From positions 1-64,000 of the forward strand of contig JAIXQE010000220.1 in NCBI GenBank assembly GCA_027485815.1: a DNA stretch of 64,000 bases, in the 5' to 3' direction. Every line of letters begins with the position of its first letter. Within the stretch, counting starts at the first letter, position 1. Positions 8,960 to 17,678 of the stretch are shown here, one piece after another. The notes beneath the pieces are model-generated. The model searched no databases. It was not told the DNA's origin and was given only the letters and a program-made list of their open reading frames with translations. The stretch comes from Opitutaceae bacterium. GTDB lineage: Bacteria; Verrucomicrobiota; Verrucomicrobiia; Opitutales; Opitutaceae. The position numbers were made by a program, and so were the translations under genes.

Positions 8960-11900
8960 TTAGTGCGACCAATTCACGCCGAAGGTCCAGAGCGCGCCAT
9001 ACTTGGTGGTCTGGAAGAACCGGGCGTTGCGGGGGGTGCTGGGACCGTAGATTTCCGTGGTCGCCCCCTGGTCGGTGACGTTCCGCAGGTTGGCGTAGAC
9101 CGAGAGATTTCGGCGGAGGTTGTATTCGCCGATCACGTCGACGAACGTGGACGGCGGCTGCCAGTTGTAGGTGCCCGGCTCGATGCTGGCCCCGGGCGCG
9201 ACCGCGTTCAGGCGCGTGCGCCCGCGATGATTCAGGTTTACCCGCAGGTTGTACTTTTCCCGGGTGAAACTGAGCCCGGCACTACCGCTGCGCGGGATGT
9301 AACCGGCGAAGTTCCCGCCCGTATCGCCCACCGAGCGTTGCGCCGTGCCGTTGGCAAAGACCTCGAAGCCCCGGGCCCAAGCCGGGAGGAAGGTAAGGCT
9401 CTGCCGATAGTTGAAGCTCAAGCCCTCGAAGCGCACCGTTCCCGGAAGATTGAACTGGGTCGCCACATTATAGCGGCCGTAGGCGTTGGCATCGAGGCCG
9501 TAGGCGGTGAGGAATTCGGGGGTGGCCGGACGGACGGTGCTGCCGAAGAAATTCTCCACCTCGCGGCGAAACGCGGCCACCGAGACCACGCCGACGCCCT
9601 CGAAATAATGCTCCAGCCGAAGGACCAGCGACCGAGCGGACCACGGGTTGATATCGACGTTGTTCACGACGATCCGGTTCGTGGCGCTGTCCCCCGCGCT
9701 GGTATCCGGCAGGGTCAGGCCCCCGGCATACTGGTTGTAGTCCGGCCGACCGATCGACTCGTAGGCGGCCAGGCGGCCGATCCAGTTTTCCCGGATGGCG
9801 TAGCTGACGTTCAGGCTGGGAAACAGCTGGTCATAGGTCTTGGTGGTCTTGGCGCCGCGTTCGATCCCGATCGGGCTGCGCCGCGGATCCGTCAACGGGC
9901 CTTGTGCCTCGACCTCGGTCCTTTCCGCCCGCACCCCGGCGACGACCTTCAGGCGTTGATCCAGGAAATCGAAGTCCGAGCGCAGGTAGGGGGCGAGCAC
10001 CCGCTCCCGGGCAAACTTGGAAGTTGCCACGCGGTTGCGCGCGATCGTGGTGGCATTGGTGGTGAAGGAGGTCGGCTGCGCCGTGTAGTGCTCCCAGACC
10101 TTGCGGTTGCTGGGGGCCTCGGAGGCCGAAAACCCGTACGGCATCACCCGCTGCGAGAACACCGGATCGAGGAAGGGCGCGAGCTGGTCGTCGCCCGTCA
10201 CCGGAGAGGTGCTGGCTACCCGGTCCGCCCCCACGTAGGTGTAGGTTGCGGATCCATCCGTGATGTCCCGCACCCCTTCCTGGAGGTTGAAGCCGACCTT
10301 TACGGTCACCGGGATGCGCGCCGGGAGCTTCCGGCTGACACTGCCGTAGGCGGTCTTCTGGGTATCGCGCGTGGCGTTCTGCTGACTGGCCGCCGAGGTG
10401 AGGGCGTAATTGCTGATCAGGTAGGGGTTCACGTCGCTGCCGGCCGCATTCCGCACCGTGATCACGCCGGGCCGCAGGTAGGTGACGTCGTCGAACGACA
10501 CGGTCAGGCCGCTGCGGATCGCATTCACCGCCCGGAAGTAGCCTTGGTTGATATCGTGGTTGTCATCCGTGGCCGAGGAATAGGCCACGCCGAGATCGGC
10601 CTTCCAATCCGGCCCCTGGTGCTTCCACATCAGGCTCGGCATATAGGTGCGGTTGAAGCGATTGCGCTCGTTGTGGATCATCGAGACGTTGCCCGAGCCG
10701 GCGCTCCCGCGAACAGACGTCGAGGAGAAGCCGCCCGCCTGCACCGCGCCGGGGTTGAACGTCAGCGAATGCAGCACGAACTGCACATCGAAGGAGGAAT
10801 ACAGGAAACCAAGGGAAACGCGGTCGTTGTCCGACAGCTTGAAGTCGATCGAGCTGGCGAAGGACTTGCGCGCGGTGATCTTGGGCTGATCCTCGACGCG
10901 ATAGGCCGACAGGTAGGGCTGGGTGAAGGACGTCGCCGGGAACGCCGTCCCGGCCGTGGCGACGCCCGTGCCGCGCCAGGTGGACTGGGAGCGATCCTGG
11001 GCGGAGTAGCTCGTCGAGTCGCCGGCCGAGATCGAGAAGCCAAACCTCCGGTTCACCGGTGCCGAGTAGGAGAAATCAAAGCCCGGGTAGACGTTGCGGG
11101 TGGGGCTCGGCCGGGCCCCCGGGGCCTTGCTGAAGCTCTTCGCGTTGTCGCGCAGGCTGAAGTAGACGTTGGATTGGAACAGGGGCTTGGCCCGCTCGAA
11201 GGAGCTGCGCGTCACCATATTCACGGAGCCCGCGAGGGCGGAGGCCGGCGACTCCGGGGTGGGCGTGTTGAGCACCTCAATGCGGGAGAGGTTATTGATC
11301 GAAACCATATCCGCCATCACCGTGCGGTTGGTGCGGCCGCCGTCGGCGGAAGCGAGGTTGAAGCTGTCGATCGTGACCGGCACGTAGTCCGAGGGCACGC
11401 CGTCGATCGAGATCCCGCGGGCATTGCCCCCGGTGTAACTGATCGTGATGCCCGGCAGGAATTTCAGGAACTCGGCGGTGTTGCCCTCGGCCACGTTACC
11501 GAACTGCTCCGTCGAAACCACCTGCTTGATGCTGGGCGCGAACCGCTGCTCGTTGATCGCCAGCGCCGAGGCGTCCATCTCGCGCGAGGTGGAGACCTTG
11601 AATTGGGCCAATTGCACGACGTCGCCGCCCTTGGGCGATGCTCCCAGCGCGAGCGTGAGTTCCGTGACCTTCCCGGCCGTAACCTGGATGGAGCGGACTT
11701 CGCGCGGGAGGCCGGTGTAGAAGACCAGTACCTTCACCGCGCCGGCCGGCACCTGCGCCAGGCGGAAATTGCCCTCGGCGTCGGTGAGCGTCACCAGTCC
11801 GGTGCCCTCGATCGAGACGCGGACGCCCTCAAGGTACTGGGCATTGCGCTCGTTGAGCACCCGCCCCTGCAGGGTACCGGTGTTTTCGCCCACGGCGGCC

Positions 11901-11974
11901 CCCTGCGCGTGCGCCGGGAATCCCGCGAGCGCGAGCCAGGCGGCAAGGAAACTAAGGAGGAGGGTTTTGTTCAT
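8960..11974 (-). CDS. TonB-dependent outer-membrane receptor with carboxypeptidase-like N-terminal domain
   Basis: 1004 aa from the ATG at 11974; the open frame runs 35 codons further upstream but the signal peptide MNKTLLLSFLAAWLALAG begins here. Order: signal peptide (1-24), carboxypeptidase-regulatory-like domain (GTLQGRVLNERNAQYLEGV, about 31-115), plug (about 130-255, FGNVAEGNTAEFLKFLPG), then barrel. The plug signature and whole layout match the receptor at 2225-5440, so these are paralogues. The C-terminus reads GVNWSH, ending in His rather than the usual aromatic residue. It heads a two-gene unit with the PhoD phosphatase 13 bases downstream. Confidence 0.92.
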   Translation of the reverse strand: MNKTLLLSFLAAWLALAGFPAHAQGAAVGENTGTLQGRVLNERNAQYLEGVRVSIEGTGLVTLTDAEGNFRLAQVPAGAVKVLVFYTGLPREVRSIQVTAGKVTELTLALGASPKGGDVVQLAQFKVSTSREMDASALAINEQRFAPSIKQVVSTEQFGNVAEGNTAEFLKFLPGITISYTGGNARGISIDGVPSDYVPVTIDSFNLASADGGRTNRTVMADMVSINNLSRIEVLNTPTPESPASALAGSVNMVTRSSFERAKPLFQSNVYFSLRDNAKSFSKAPGARPSPTRNVYPGFDFSYSAPVNRRFGFSISAGDSTSYSAQDRSQSTWRGTGVATAGTAFPATSFTQPYLSAYRVEDQPKITARKSFASSIDFKLSDNDRVSLGFLYSSFDVQFVLHSLTFNPGAVQAGGFSSTSVRGSAGSGNVSMIHNERNRFNRTYMPSLMWKHQGPDWKADLGVAYSSATDDNHDINQGYFRAVNAIRSGLTVSFDDVTYLRPGVITVRNAAGSDVNPYLISNYALTSAASQQNATRDTQKTAYGSVSRKLPARIPVTVKVGFNLQEGVRDITDGSATYTYVGADRVASTSPVTGDDQLAPFLDPVFSQRVMPYGFSASEAPSNRKVWEHYTAQPTSFTTNATTIARNRVATSKFARERVLAPYLRSDFDFLDQRLKVVAGVRAERTEVEAQGPLTDPRRSPIGIERGAKTTKTYDQLFPSLNVSYAIRENWIGRLAAYESIGRPDYNQYAGGLTLPDTSAGDSATNRIVVNNVDINPWSARSLVLRLEHYFEGVGVVSVAAFRREVENFFGSTVRPATPEFLTAYGLDANAYGRYNVATQFNLPGTVRFEGLSFNYRQSLTFLPAWARGFEVFANGTAQRSVGDTGGNFAGYIPRSGSAGLSFTREKYNLRVNLNHRGRTRLNAVAPGASIEPGTYNWQPPSTFVDVIGEYNLRRNLSVYANLRNVTDQGATTEIYGPSTPRNARFFQTTKYGALWTFGVNWSH

Positions 11975-12309
11975 CGAGGTTGGAGTGAGGGGATTTCCGC
12001 CGGGAGGCCGGGGGAGAAGGTGGGGGTGATTGCGGCGCAAGTCGGGCGCTGCGCGTTTGGGGCAGACTCCGGGAACCAAAGCGCTGGGCGCCGGAGTCAG
12101 GGGGCTGAGGTAGGATGCTCCGGGGCGTCCGGGGGCAATGGCAAGCCGGATGCGCTCGTTGTGAGGGGGGGCGAGGTCGCTCCGCCGCTCAAATCCAGGC
12201 GGCTGGTCTCCCGGCGCGACTCTGACTTCGACAGCGACAACCGCCCGACCGAGACTAGCCGCGCCCCCTCCCGCTTTTCCTCAACCCGCAGCTCCCTGCC
12301 CTTACCGCG
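11975..12309. other. Divergent intergenic region, no recognised site
   Basis: 335 bases between the leftward TonB receptor and the rightward nucleoside permease gene must hold both promoters. I see no clear -35/-10 pair, operator-like palindrome or RNA gene in it. Confidence 0.5.
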
Positions 12310-13383
12310 ATGATTCCGCCTTCCGCCCCACTCCTCCGGCACGCCTTGACCGTCGCCCTCGCGCTCCTCGCGTCAGCCCTGCTACCGGCGGCGGAGGTGT
12401 TCCGGCCCAAGGTCGTCGTGGTGACGATGTTCGAAATCGGGGAACCCACCGGGGATCGGCCCGGCGAGCTGCAGTACTGGGTCGAACGCGAAGGGTTGAC
12501 GCGCACCCTCTCCGTGCCAGCCGCGCCGCATCCGCTGCACGCCAATCCCGAGGTTTCGGTCGTCGCGCTTCTCACCGGGGTGGGTAACACCAACGCCGCC
12601 GCGGCCGTGATGGCGCTCGGGCTCGACCCGCGTTTTGACCTGCGCCGTACCTACTGGCTCGTGGCGGGGATCGCCGGAGTCGATCCCGCCGACGCCTCCT
12701 TGGGTTCTGCCGCGTGGGCACGCCACGTGGTCGAGGGCGACCTCGCGCACGAGTTCGACGCGCGGGAAATCCCGGAGGACTGGCCCACGGGCTTCGTGCC
12801 GCTGGGCAAACGCCGGCCCTACGAGCTCCCCCGCGCCGCCCCGCGCCCCGGGCAGGTCTTCTCGCTCGACGAAGGTCTGGTGCAATGGGCGTATGCCCTG
12901 ACCAAGGAGGTGGCGCTGCCCGATCCGGAGGGGCTGCGGCAGTTGCGGGCGCGCTATGCCGGCCTTCCGGCCGCCACACGGCCGCCGTTCGTGCTGCTGG
13001 GCGACGCGATGGCCTCGAGCACGTTCTGGCACGGCCGGCGGATGAACGTCTGGGCGAACGAGTGGCTGCGCTATTACACCGAGGGCCGGGCCAATTACGT
13101 GATGACCGCGATGGAGGACACCGGCACCCTGCGAGCGCTGGAACTGCTGGGCCAGGCCGGACGCTGCGACCCACGTCGCGCCCTCGTGCTGCGCACGGCC
13201 AGCAATTACGACTCGCCCTGGCCCGGGGCCACCGCGGTGGAGAGCCTCAACAGCGAGGCCCCGGGCACCTTCTCCGGGCTCCTGCCGTCGTTGGAGGCCG
13301 CCCACCGGGTCGGATCGCGCGTGGTGCGCGAACTCGTCTCCGGCTGGGAACGCTACGAGACCCAGGTGCCGGGCGCGCGTTGA
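12310..13383 (+). CDS. Purine nucleoside permease (NUP)-family protein
   Basis: 357 aa with a signal peptide (about 1-28, ...LLASALLPAAE). The mature part starts PKVVVVTMFEIGEPTGDRPGE and carries LLTGVGNTNAAAAVMALGLD and YWLVAGIAGVDPADASLG, the conserved body of the NUP family first described in fungi. The fold is related to nucleoside phosphorylases, so exported bacterial members could be periplasmic nucleoside-binding or -cleaving proteins rather than true permeases; no multi-span membrane domain is visible here. Conserved segments MTAMEDTGTLRAL and RTASNYDSP near the C-terminus support the family. It stands alone, divergent from a TonB receptor. Confidence 0.85.
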   Translation: MIPPSAPLLRHALTVALALLASALLPAAEVFRPKVVVVTMFEIGEPTGDRPGELQYWVEREGLTRTLSVPAAPHPLHANPEVSVVALLTGVGNTNAAAAVMALGLDPRFDLRRTYWLVAGIAGVDPADASLGSAAWARHVVEGDLAHEFDAREIPEDWPTGFVPLGKRRPYELPRAAPRPGQVFSLDEGLVQWAYALTKEVALPDPEGLRQLRARYAGLPAATRPPFVLLGDAMASSTFWHGRRMNVWANEWLRYYTEGRANYVMTAMEDTGTLRALELLGQAGRCDPRRALVLRTASNYDSPWPGATAVESLNSEAPGTFSGLLPSLEAAHRVGSRVVRELVSGWERYETQVPGAR

Positions 13384-13725
13384 TCCGCGCCTCCGCCGCC
13401 CCAGCACCCGGCCGACGCCAAGGCTTCGACCAAGTAGATCAGCGCGCACCCCAGAACCGGCGCGCCGCAAAGCACCCTGCCCCCAACCGCGGCCCGGACG
13501 TCCTTTGGCCCCTCCTCCGGCTGCCCGGCCAGCCGCCGATCCCCGCCCTCGGTGGAATCGCCGCCCCGAGCGCCCCACCCTTCGGCCCACGCTGTGCGGC
13601 GCGGCAAACGCCCGCGCGAACAAAGCGCGCACCCCAAAGGTCGCCGGACCCCAGCTAAACCACTGCGATGCAATGGATAAACGCCACCTCATCCTTGGCT
13701 AAATCCATCCCTTCTCCTCCCCTCA
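13384..13725. other. Gene-free stretch before the 11-bp repeat array
   Basis: About 340 bases after the NUP gene with no recognisable coding signal. Open frames on both strands are Arg/Pro/Gly-rich noise and no RNA gene was recognised. Confidence 0.45.
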
Positions 13726-13824
13726 TCCTTCGGTTATCCTTCGGTTATTGTTCGGTCTCTTAGAGATGAGATATATGAGCTAACTAGGTAAAACCGAAGG
13801 ATAACCGAAGGATGACCGAAGGAT
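13726..13824. repeat. Phased 11-bp repeats in two opposed blocks of three
   Basis: Left block 13726-13758 holds TCCTTCGGTTA twice, then the variant TTGTTCGGTCT. Right block 13792-13824 holds AACCGAAGGAT twice, then GACCGAAGGAT, i.e. the same unit inverted. Positions 13726-13746 and 13792-13812 are perfect 21-bp inverted repeats. The 33-bp AT-rich centre contains CTCTTAGAG and ATATAT-like sequence. The 11-bp period is about one helical turn, fitting co-operative binding of a regulator. The next gene starts at 13908. Confidence 0.85.
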
Positions 13825-13907
13825 CAGGCCTTGACGAAGCGGGCAGAAAGCCCCTGATTCTCTGGGTGGCAGAAGTCGTCATTCCGGCGGCTCCGCCCCC
13901 TCTTTTT

Positions 13908-14519
13908 ATGGCCCAAGCCTCCCTCAATCCCGCCCTGAAGGAACTGCGCGGCTCGCTCGACGGACTGACTTTCCGGCGACGGGCCGACGGCGAGGCGTCC
14001 GTCTTCGTCCAGAGTCCCGCCTCCACCCCACCCTCTGATGCACAACTCGCTCGGCGCAAAGCGTTTGGATCAGCCCAGCGCTACGCCCGTGAGGTGCTCG
14101 CAGATCCGCTCCAGCGCGGCGTCTACCAGGCTTTGGCGAAGACGCTCGGGCGGCCCACCAACACGTTGCTGGTCGGGAACTTCTTGAATCCGCCGGCAAT
14201 TGAGACCGTCGTTCTCGCGGGCTACACGGGGGCGGCCGGCGAGGAGATCGCCGTGCTCGCCTCGGATGCCATCGCGGTGGAGAGCGTGGCCATCGAGATC
14301 CGCGGCACCTGGGACGCGATTCTAGAGGCCGGATCTGCGCGGTGCCTCCACGGCGTCTGGCGTTATCGCACCACGGCGGATGTCCCCACCGGGACACCGT
14401 GGCGGGTGGTTGTGACGGCCACGAACCGGGCGGGCCACGCCGTGATCCTTTCCCTCCCCGACCCCCGCGATCCCACCGCCCCCGCGGCGCAGGCCAGCAC
14501 CCGCCCACCGGCGGCGTGA
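13908..14519 (+). CDS. Hypothetical protein
   Basis: 203 aa from the ATG at 13908 (MAQASLNPALKELRGSLDGL). The frame is open back to 13812, inside the 11-bp repeat array, but the upstream residues do not look coding. The N-terminal half (to about residue 85) is polar and helical with FRRRADGEASVF. The C-terminal part (about 95-190) has alternating hydrophobic residues like a beta-sandwich (VAIEIRGTWDAI, VWRYRTTADVPTGTPWRVVVTATNRAG). A Pro/Ala-rich tail ends it. No signal peptide, no recognised family. The phased repeat array directly upstream is the main clue that it may be specifically regulated. Confidence 0.65.
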   Translation: MAQASLNPALKELRGSLDGLTFRRRADGEASVFVQSPASTPPSDAQLARRKAFGSAQRYAREVLADPLQRGVYQALAKTLGRPTNTLLVGNFLNPPAIETVVLAGYTGAAGEEIAVLASDAIAVESVAIEIRGTWDAILEAGSARCLHGVWRYRTTADVPTGTPWRVVVTATNRAGHAVILSLPDPRDPTAPAAQASTRPPAA

Positions 14520-14541
14520 GGCGAGCCGGGGCTTCCCGCCT

Positions 14542-14829
14542 TTAGCCCGCCAGGGCGTCGATGCGCTGGGCCAGTTCCACGTCGAGGTCCGACAACGCAC
14601 CGAGATCGTGGGTGGAGAGCGTGATGGTGACCCGGTTCCAGATGTTGCTCCAGTCCGGGTGATGCCCGAGTTGCTCCGCCACGAGCGCCACCCGCGTCAT
14701 GAAGCCGAACGCGGCGGAGAAGTCGGCGAACCGGAACTCCCGGCGCAACCTGCCCTCGTGCAGCGTCCAAGCGGGCAAGGTGGCGGGAAGCGCCGCCAGC
14801 GCGGCGGGCGTGAGGCGTTGGGCGGGCAT
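14542..14829 (-). CDS. 4a-hydroxytetrahydrobiopterin (pterin-4a-carbinolamine) dehydratase
   Basis: Small cytosolic enzyme, 95 aa from the ATG at 14829 ([11 protein letters not shown]); the longer open frame upstream is non-coding in character. It dehydrates 4a-hydroxytetrahydropterin, recycling the cofactor of aromatic amino acid hydroxylases. Seen: [18 protein letters not shown] near the N-terminus, then the signature [16 protein letters not shown] and the [19 protein letters not shown] end, with the conserved His-His-Pro and Thr-His. Length is normal for the family. No phenylalanine hydroxylase gene is in the window. It is transcribed away from the adjacent PQQ-repeat gene. Confidence 0.9.
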   Translation of the reverse strand: MPAQRLTPAALAALPATLPAWTLHEGRLRREFRFADFSAAFGFMTRVALVAEQLGHHPDWSNIWNRVTITLSTHDLGALSDLDVELAQRIDALAG

Positions 14830-15037
14830 CACCGCCAGTGAGGCCTCCCGGACCGGGGATGTCAGGCAAAAGCGGGCGCGTGAGAGGCGGCCCGGCGGAG
14901 CGAAGCCACTGCCTCCGGCAGGCTCGGGCGGAAAACGAACGGGCCTTCCCAGCCGGAGGACGGTTGCCAAGGCGCCGGTTCCCTCTTTGCCTAAGGCGCC
15001 CCCGGACCGTGCGGTCCTCCCCCGCTTTCCTCCCACG

Positions 15038-16270
15038 ATGCATCCTCGCCTGCTCCCCCTCCTCCTCGCCTTGCAGACCGCGGCCCTCGCCGCCCCTCAC
15101 GACTGGCCCCAATGGCGCGGGCCGGACCGCTCCGATGTCTCCCGCGAAACTGGCTTGCTGCAGCAGTGGCCGGCGGGCGGTCCGAAGAAGCTCTGGACCT
15201 TCGAGAATGCGGGCAACGGCTACTCGGGACCGGCGATCGTCAATGGGCGCCTCTTCACCCTCGGGACCCGGGACGGCAAGGAGATCGTCCTCGCGCTCGA
15301 CGCCGCCACGGGCAAGGAACTCTGGGCGGCGCCGATGGACGGCATCCTCGCCAATGACTGGGGCGGCGGTCCGCGGGGCACGCCCACCGTGGATGGTGAC
15401 CGGGTTTACGCCCTGAGCGGCACGGGCGGTCTCCATTGCCTCGCGTTCGCGGACGGCAAGGTGCTCTGGAAGGCCAGCCTGAAGGCGCTCGGCGGGTCGG
15501 TGCCCAAGTGGGGCTACACCGAGTCGGTGCTGGTCGACGGCAACCTCGTGCTCGCCACCCCGGGCGGCGGCAAGGGCACGGTCGCGGCGCTCGACAAGGC
15601 CACCGGGAAGCTCGTCTGGCAGAGCAAGGACCTCACTGACGCGGCCCATTACTCGTCGATCGTACCCGCGATGATCCACGGCAAGAAGCAGTACGTGCAG
15701 CGGACGGAGCGGCAGGTCTTCGGCCTGAGTCCCGAGGATGGCCGGGTACTGTGGCAGACGGACTTCCAAGGGCGGACGGCGGTGATCCCGACGCCGGTGG
15801 TGAAGGATAATTTCGTGTACGTTACCGCGGGCTATGGTTCCGGGTGCAAGCAGGTCGAGATCTCCCCCACCAACGCGGTGCGGGTCGTCTATGAGAACAA
15901 GGTGATGCGCAACCACCACGGCGGCGTGATTCTCGTTGGGGATCACGTGTTCGGCCATGACGACCCCAGCGGGTGGGCGTGCCAGAACTTCAAGACGGGC
16001 GAAGAGGTCTGGAAGGTGAAGAACCTCGGCAAGGGGGCCATCGCCTACGCGGACGGCCGGCTTTACTGCCTCGAGGAGAACACCGGCGTGGTGGTCCTGA
16101 TCGAGGCCTCCACCCAGGGCTGGAAGGAGCACGGGCGCTTCCGCATCGAGCCGCAGACGAAGATCCGGAGCGAGCGGGGCAAGGTCTGGACCCACCCGGT
16201 GATCAGCAACGGCCGGCTCTTCCTGCGGGATCAGGACATCATCGTCTGCTACGACGTGAAGGCGAGCTGA
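15038..16270 (+). CDS. Exported PQQ-like beta-propeller repeat protein
   Basis: 410 aa from the ATG at 15038; the frame extends upstream but a signal peptide ([19 protein letters not shown]) starts here. Begins with [19 protein letters not shown], the usual opening of planctomycete/verrucomicrobial outer-membrane-biogenesis-like quinoprotein repeats, followed by about seven blades of the type [11 protein letters not shown] (for example near residues 88-98 and 187-197). Such proteins are periplasmic scaffolds or non-enzymatic propellers; whether PQQ is bound cannot be told, and no dehydrogenase heme or disulfide motif is evident. A strong terminator follows directly, so it is probably monocistronic. 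Confidence 0.85.
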   Translation: MHPRLLPLLLALQTAALAAPHDWPQWRGPDRSDVSRETGLLQQWPAGGPKKLWTFENAGNGYSGPAIVNGRLFTLGTRDGKEIVLALDAATGKELWAAPMDGILANDWGGGPRGTPTVDGDRVYALSGTGGLHCLAFADGKVLWKASLKALGGSVPKWGYTESVLVDGNLVLATPGGGKGTVAALDKATGKLVWQSKDLTDAAHYSSIVPAMIHGKKQYVQRTERQVFGLSPEDGRVLWQTDFQGRTAVIPTPVVKDNFVYVTAGYGSGCKQVEISPTNAVRVVYENKVMRNHHGGVILVGDHVFGHDDPSGWACQNFKTGEEVWKVKNLGKGAIAYADGRLYCLEENTGVVVLIEASTQGWKEHGRFRIEPQTKIRSERGKVWTHPVISNGRLFLRDQDIIVCYDVKAS

Positions 16271-16300
16271 AGGCTGAAACGCACCCCTTAGAAAGCGAAA

Positions 16301-16326
16301 AGGCCCCTCAGTGAGGGGCCTTTTTC
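16301..16326 (+). terminator. Intrinsic terminator after the PQQ-repeat gene
   Basis: Perfect 9-bp stem AGGCCCCTC (16301-16309) / GAGGGGCCT (16313-16321) with loop AGT, followed by TTTTT. It lies about 30 bases past the stop codon and just before the convergent tRNA-Pro. Confidence 0.93.
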
Positions 16327-16332
16327 ATTGGA

Positions 16333-16409
<77 letters not shown>

Positions 16410-16501
16410 ACATCCGGCTCGCCGAAGCGAGGGGTCAGGACGGAGCCGGAGGAGCGCGCGGGGAGCAAGCAGAAAAGCGGAATATCCCGGATTTCGGGCA
16501 C

Positions 16502-16530
16502 AAAAAAACCCGGTGCGGGAAGCACCGGGT
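16502..16530 (-). terminator. Intrinsic terminator of the exbB-tonB operon
   Basis: Minus-strand stem ACCCGGTGC/GCACCGGGT (16522-16530 with 16508-16516), five-base loop, then a run of T (A7 at 16502-16508 on the plus strand). It sits 16 bases past the last gene of the seven-gene operon. Confidence 0.93.
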
Positions 16531-16545
16531 TCGCTCGAGGCGAAA

Positions 16546-17085
16546 TCACTTCTTCGCCGGGGGCGCCGGGATCACCGGCGGCCGGGTCAGCGAGCTGTCC
16601 GCGGCGCGGCGGGAGACCATTTCGGTCATCCGCTGAATCTCCAGTTCGGCGTTGCGGCGCGCGATCCGCGCCAGCTCCACCTTCTTGGCGAGCTCGAAGG
16701 ATTCGCGGCTGGTGGCGTCCCGGTCCTTGCGGAGCTTGGCCAGTTCGGCCTCCAGGGTATCGACCTGCTTCTGGGCCGCCGTGCCTTTGGCGAGGTACTC
16801 CTGAGTCTGGTCGCGCACCTTCTTATCGTCAGCGGCCTGCTTGGCCACCTTATCTGCCTCCTTCTTGCGCTCCTCGGCGTCGCGCTCGTCCTGACGCTTC
16901 TTCGCGTCCTCGCGGGCCTTGGCTTCCGCGGCCTTCTTCTTGGACTCGGCGTCAGCGCGCTCCTTCTCGATCCGGGCGGCGGTGGCGCGCTCCTTGATCT
17001 TCGCCTTCTCAACGTGGGCGCGGAAGACAAAGACGAAGCCCACGAGCATCACCGTCGGGGCAAGGACATACATCCACTTTTTCAT
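16546..17085 (-). CDS. Single-pass membrane coiled-coil protein, last gene of the tonB operon
   Basis: 179 aa from the ATG at 17085 (MKKWMYVLAPTVML); upstream codons are spurious. One N-terminal transmembrane helix (about 4-22) is followed by a long, highly charged Ala/Lys/Glu-rich coiled coil (about 25-150) and a Pro-rich tail (RPPVIPAPPAKK). The N-in topology would put the coiled coil in the periplasm, recalling the TolA stalk, though no TolA C-terminal domain is present. It has the same architecture and MKK(W/S)-Y start as the gene before it, so the two are likely tandem duplicates. Function unknown; operon position suggests a role with the ExbB/ExbD/TonB machine. Confidence 0.8.
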   Translation of the reverse strand: MKKWMYVLAPTVMLVGFVFVFRAHVEKAKIKERATAARIEKERADAESKKKAAEAKAREDAKKRQDERDAEERKKEADKVAKQAADDKKVRDQTQEYLAKGTAAQKQVDTLEAELAKLRKDRDATSRESFELAKKVELARIARRNAELEIQRMTEMVSRRAADSSLTRPPVIPAPPAKK

Positions 17086-17104
17086 CGGATAAGGGTAGAG
17101 AGGG

Positions 17105-17662
17105 TTACTTCTTGGCGGCGGCGGCGGCAGCGGCAGCGGCGGCCCGGGCGGCGTCTTCGGCGGCCTTGTCGGCGGCCTGAATGCGTTCCAGGACACCCTT
17201 GAGGCTGTTGGAGTTGGCCTTGGCCTTCTTCACGTACTCGTTCAGGAACTTTTCCTCGTCGACGACGATCTTTCGGGCGGCCACGACCTCCGCGAGTTCC
17301 TTCTTCTCGGCCTCGATCTCCTTCTGGAGACGACGGGTCTGGACCTCGAGCTTATCGGCATCGCGGCCTGCCTTGTCGCGGGCCTGACGGGCCTTCTCGC
17401 GCTCCTCCTTGGCTTGGGACTCGCGCTCATCGCGGACCTTCTTCTCGGCCTTGCGCTTCTCCTGGGCCTCGAGGGCGGCGGCGACGGCCTTCTCGCGGTC
17501 CTTGGCCTCCTTCTCGAGTTTGGATTGGCGGGCCTCGCGGGCGGCCTTCACCTTGCCTTGCTCCCGCGCCTGGTACTCGGCGTGCGCGTTCCAATAGAGG
17601 CCGAAGAAAAAGGCGGCCAGCGCGACGATCGGCACCACGAAATAGATGTAGCTCTTCTTCAT
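17105..17662 (-). CDS. Single-pass membrane coiled-coil protein, paralogue of its downstream neighbour
   Basis: 185 aa from the ATG at 17662 (MKKSYIYFVVPIVAL). Transmembrane helix at about residues 5-24, then an almost unbroken charged coiled coil (EKEAKDREKAVAAALEAQEK and similar) to about residue 150, ending in an alanine run before the terminal KK. There are 19 bases to the downstream paralogue and 16 bases from the TPR gene upstream, so all are one transcript. The coiled coil could span periplasm like TolA, or tether the TPR protein. No enzyme motif is present. Confidence 0.82.
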   Translation of the reverse strand: MKKSYIYFVVPIVALAAFFFGLYWNAHAEYQAREQGKVKAAREARQSKLEKEAKDREKAVAAALEAQEKRKAEKKVRDERESQAKEEREKARQARDKAGRDADKLEVQTRRLQKEIEAEKKELAEVVAARKIVVDEEKFLNEYVKKAKANSNSLKGVLERIQAADKAAEDAARAAAAAAAAAAKK

Positions 17663-17678
17663 TGGGATAGGGATGGGA

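Noticed and set aside
8963-12313. 1116-codon open frame on the plus strand opposite the TonB receptor
   Set aside because: Pure mirror of the receptor gene in GC-rich DNA; no signal peptide or domain.
13353-13673. Minus-strand frame of 106 codons with a short hydrophobic stretch
   Set aside because: Overlaps the end of the NUP gene, composition is Gly/Arg-rich and only one short hydrophobic segment appears; not convincing.
14830-15036. N-terminal extension of the pterin dehydratase frame
   Set aside because: The extra 69 residues are Gly/Pro/Arg-rich, lack homology to the family and overlap the promoter side of the PQQ-repeat gene.
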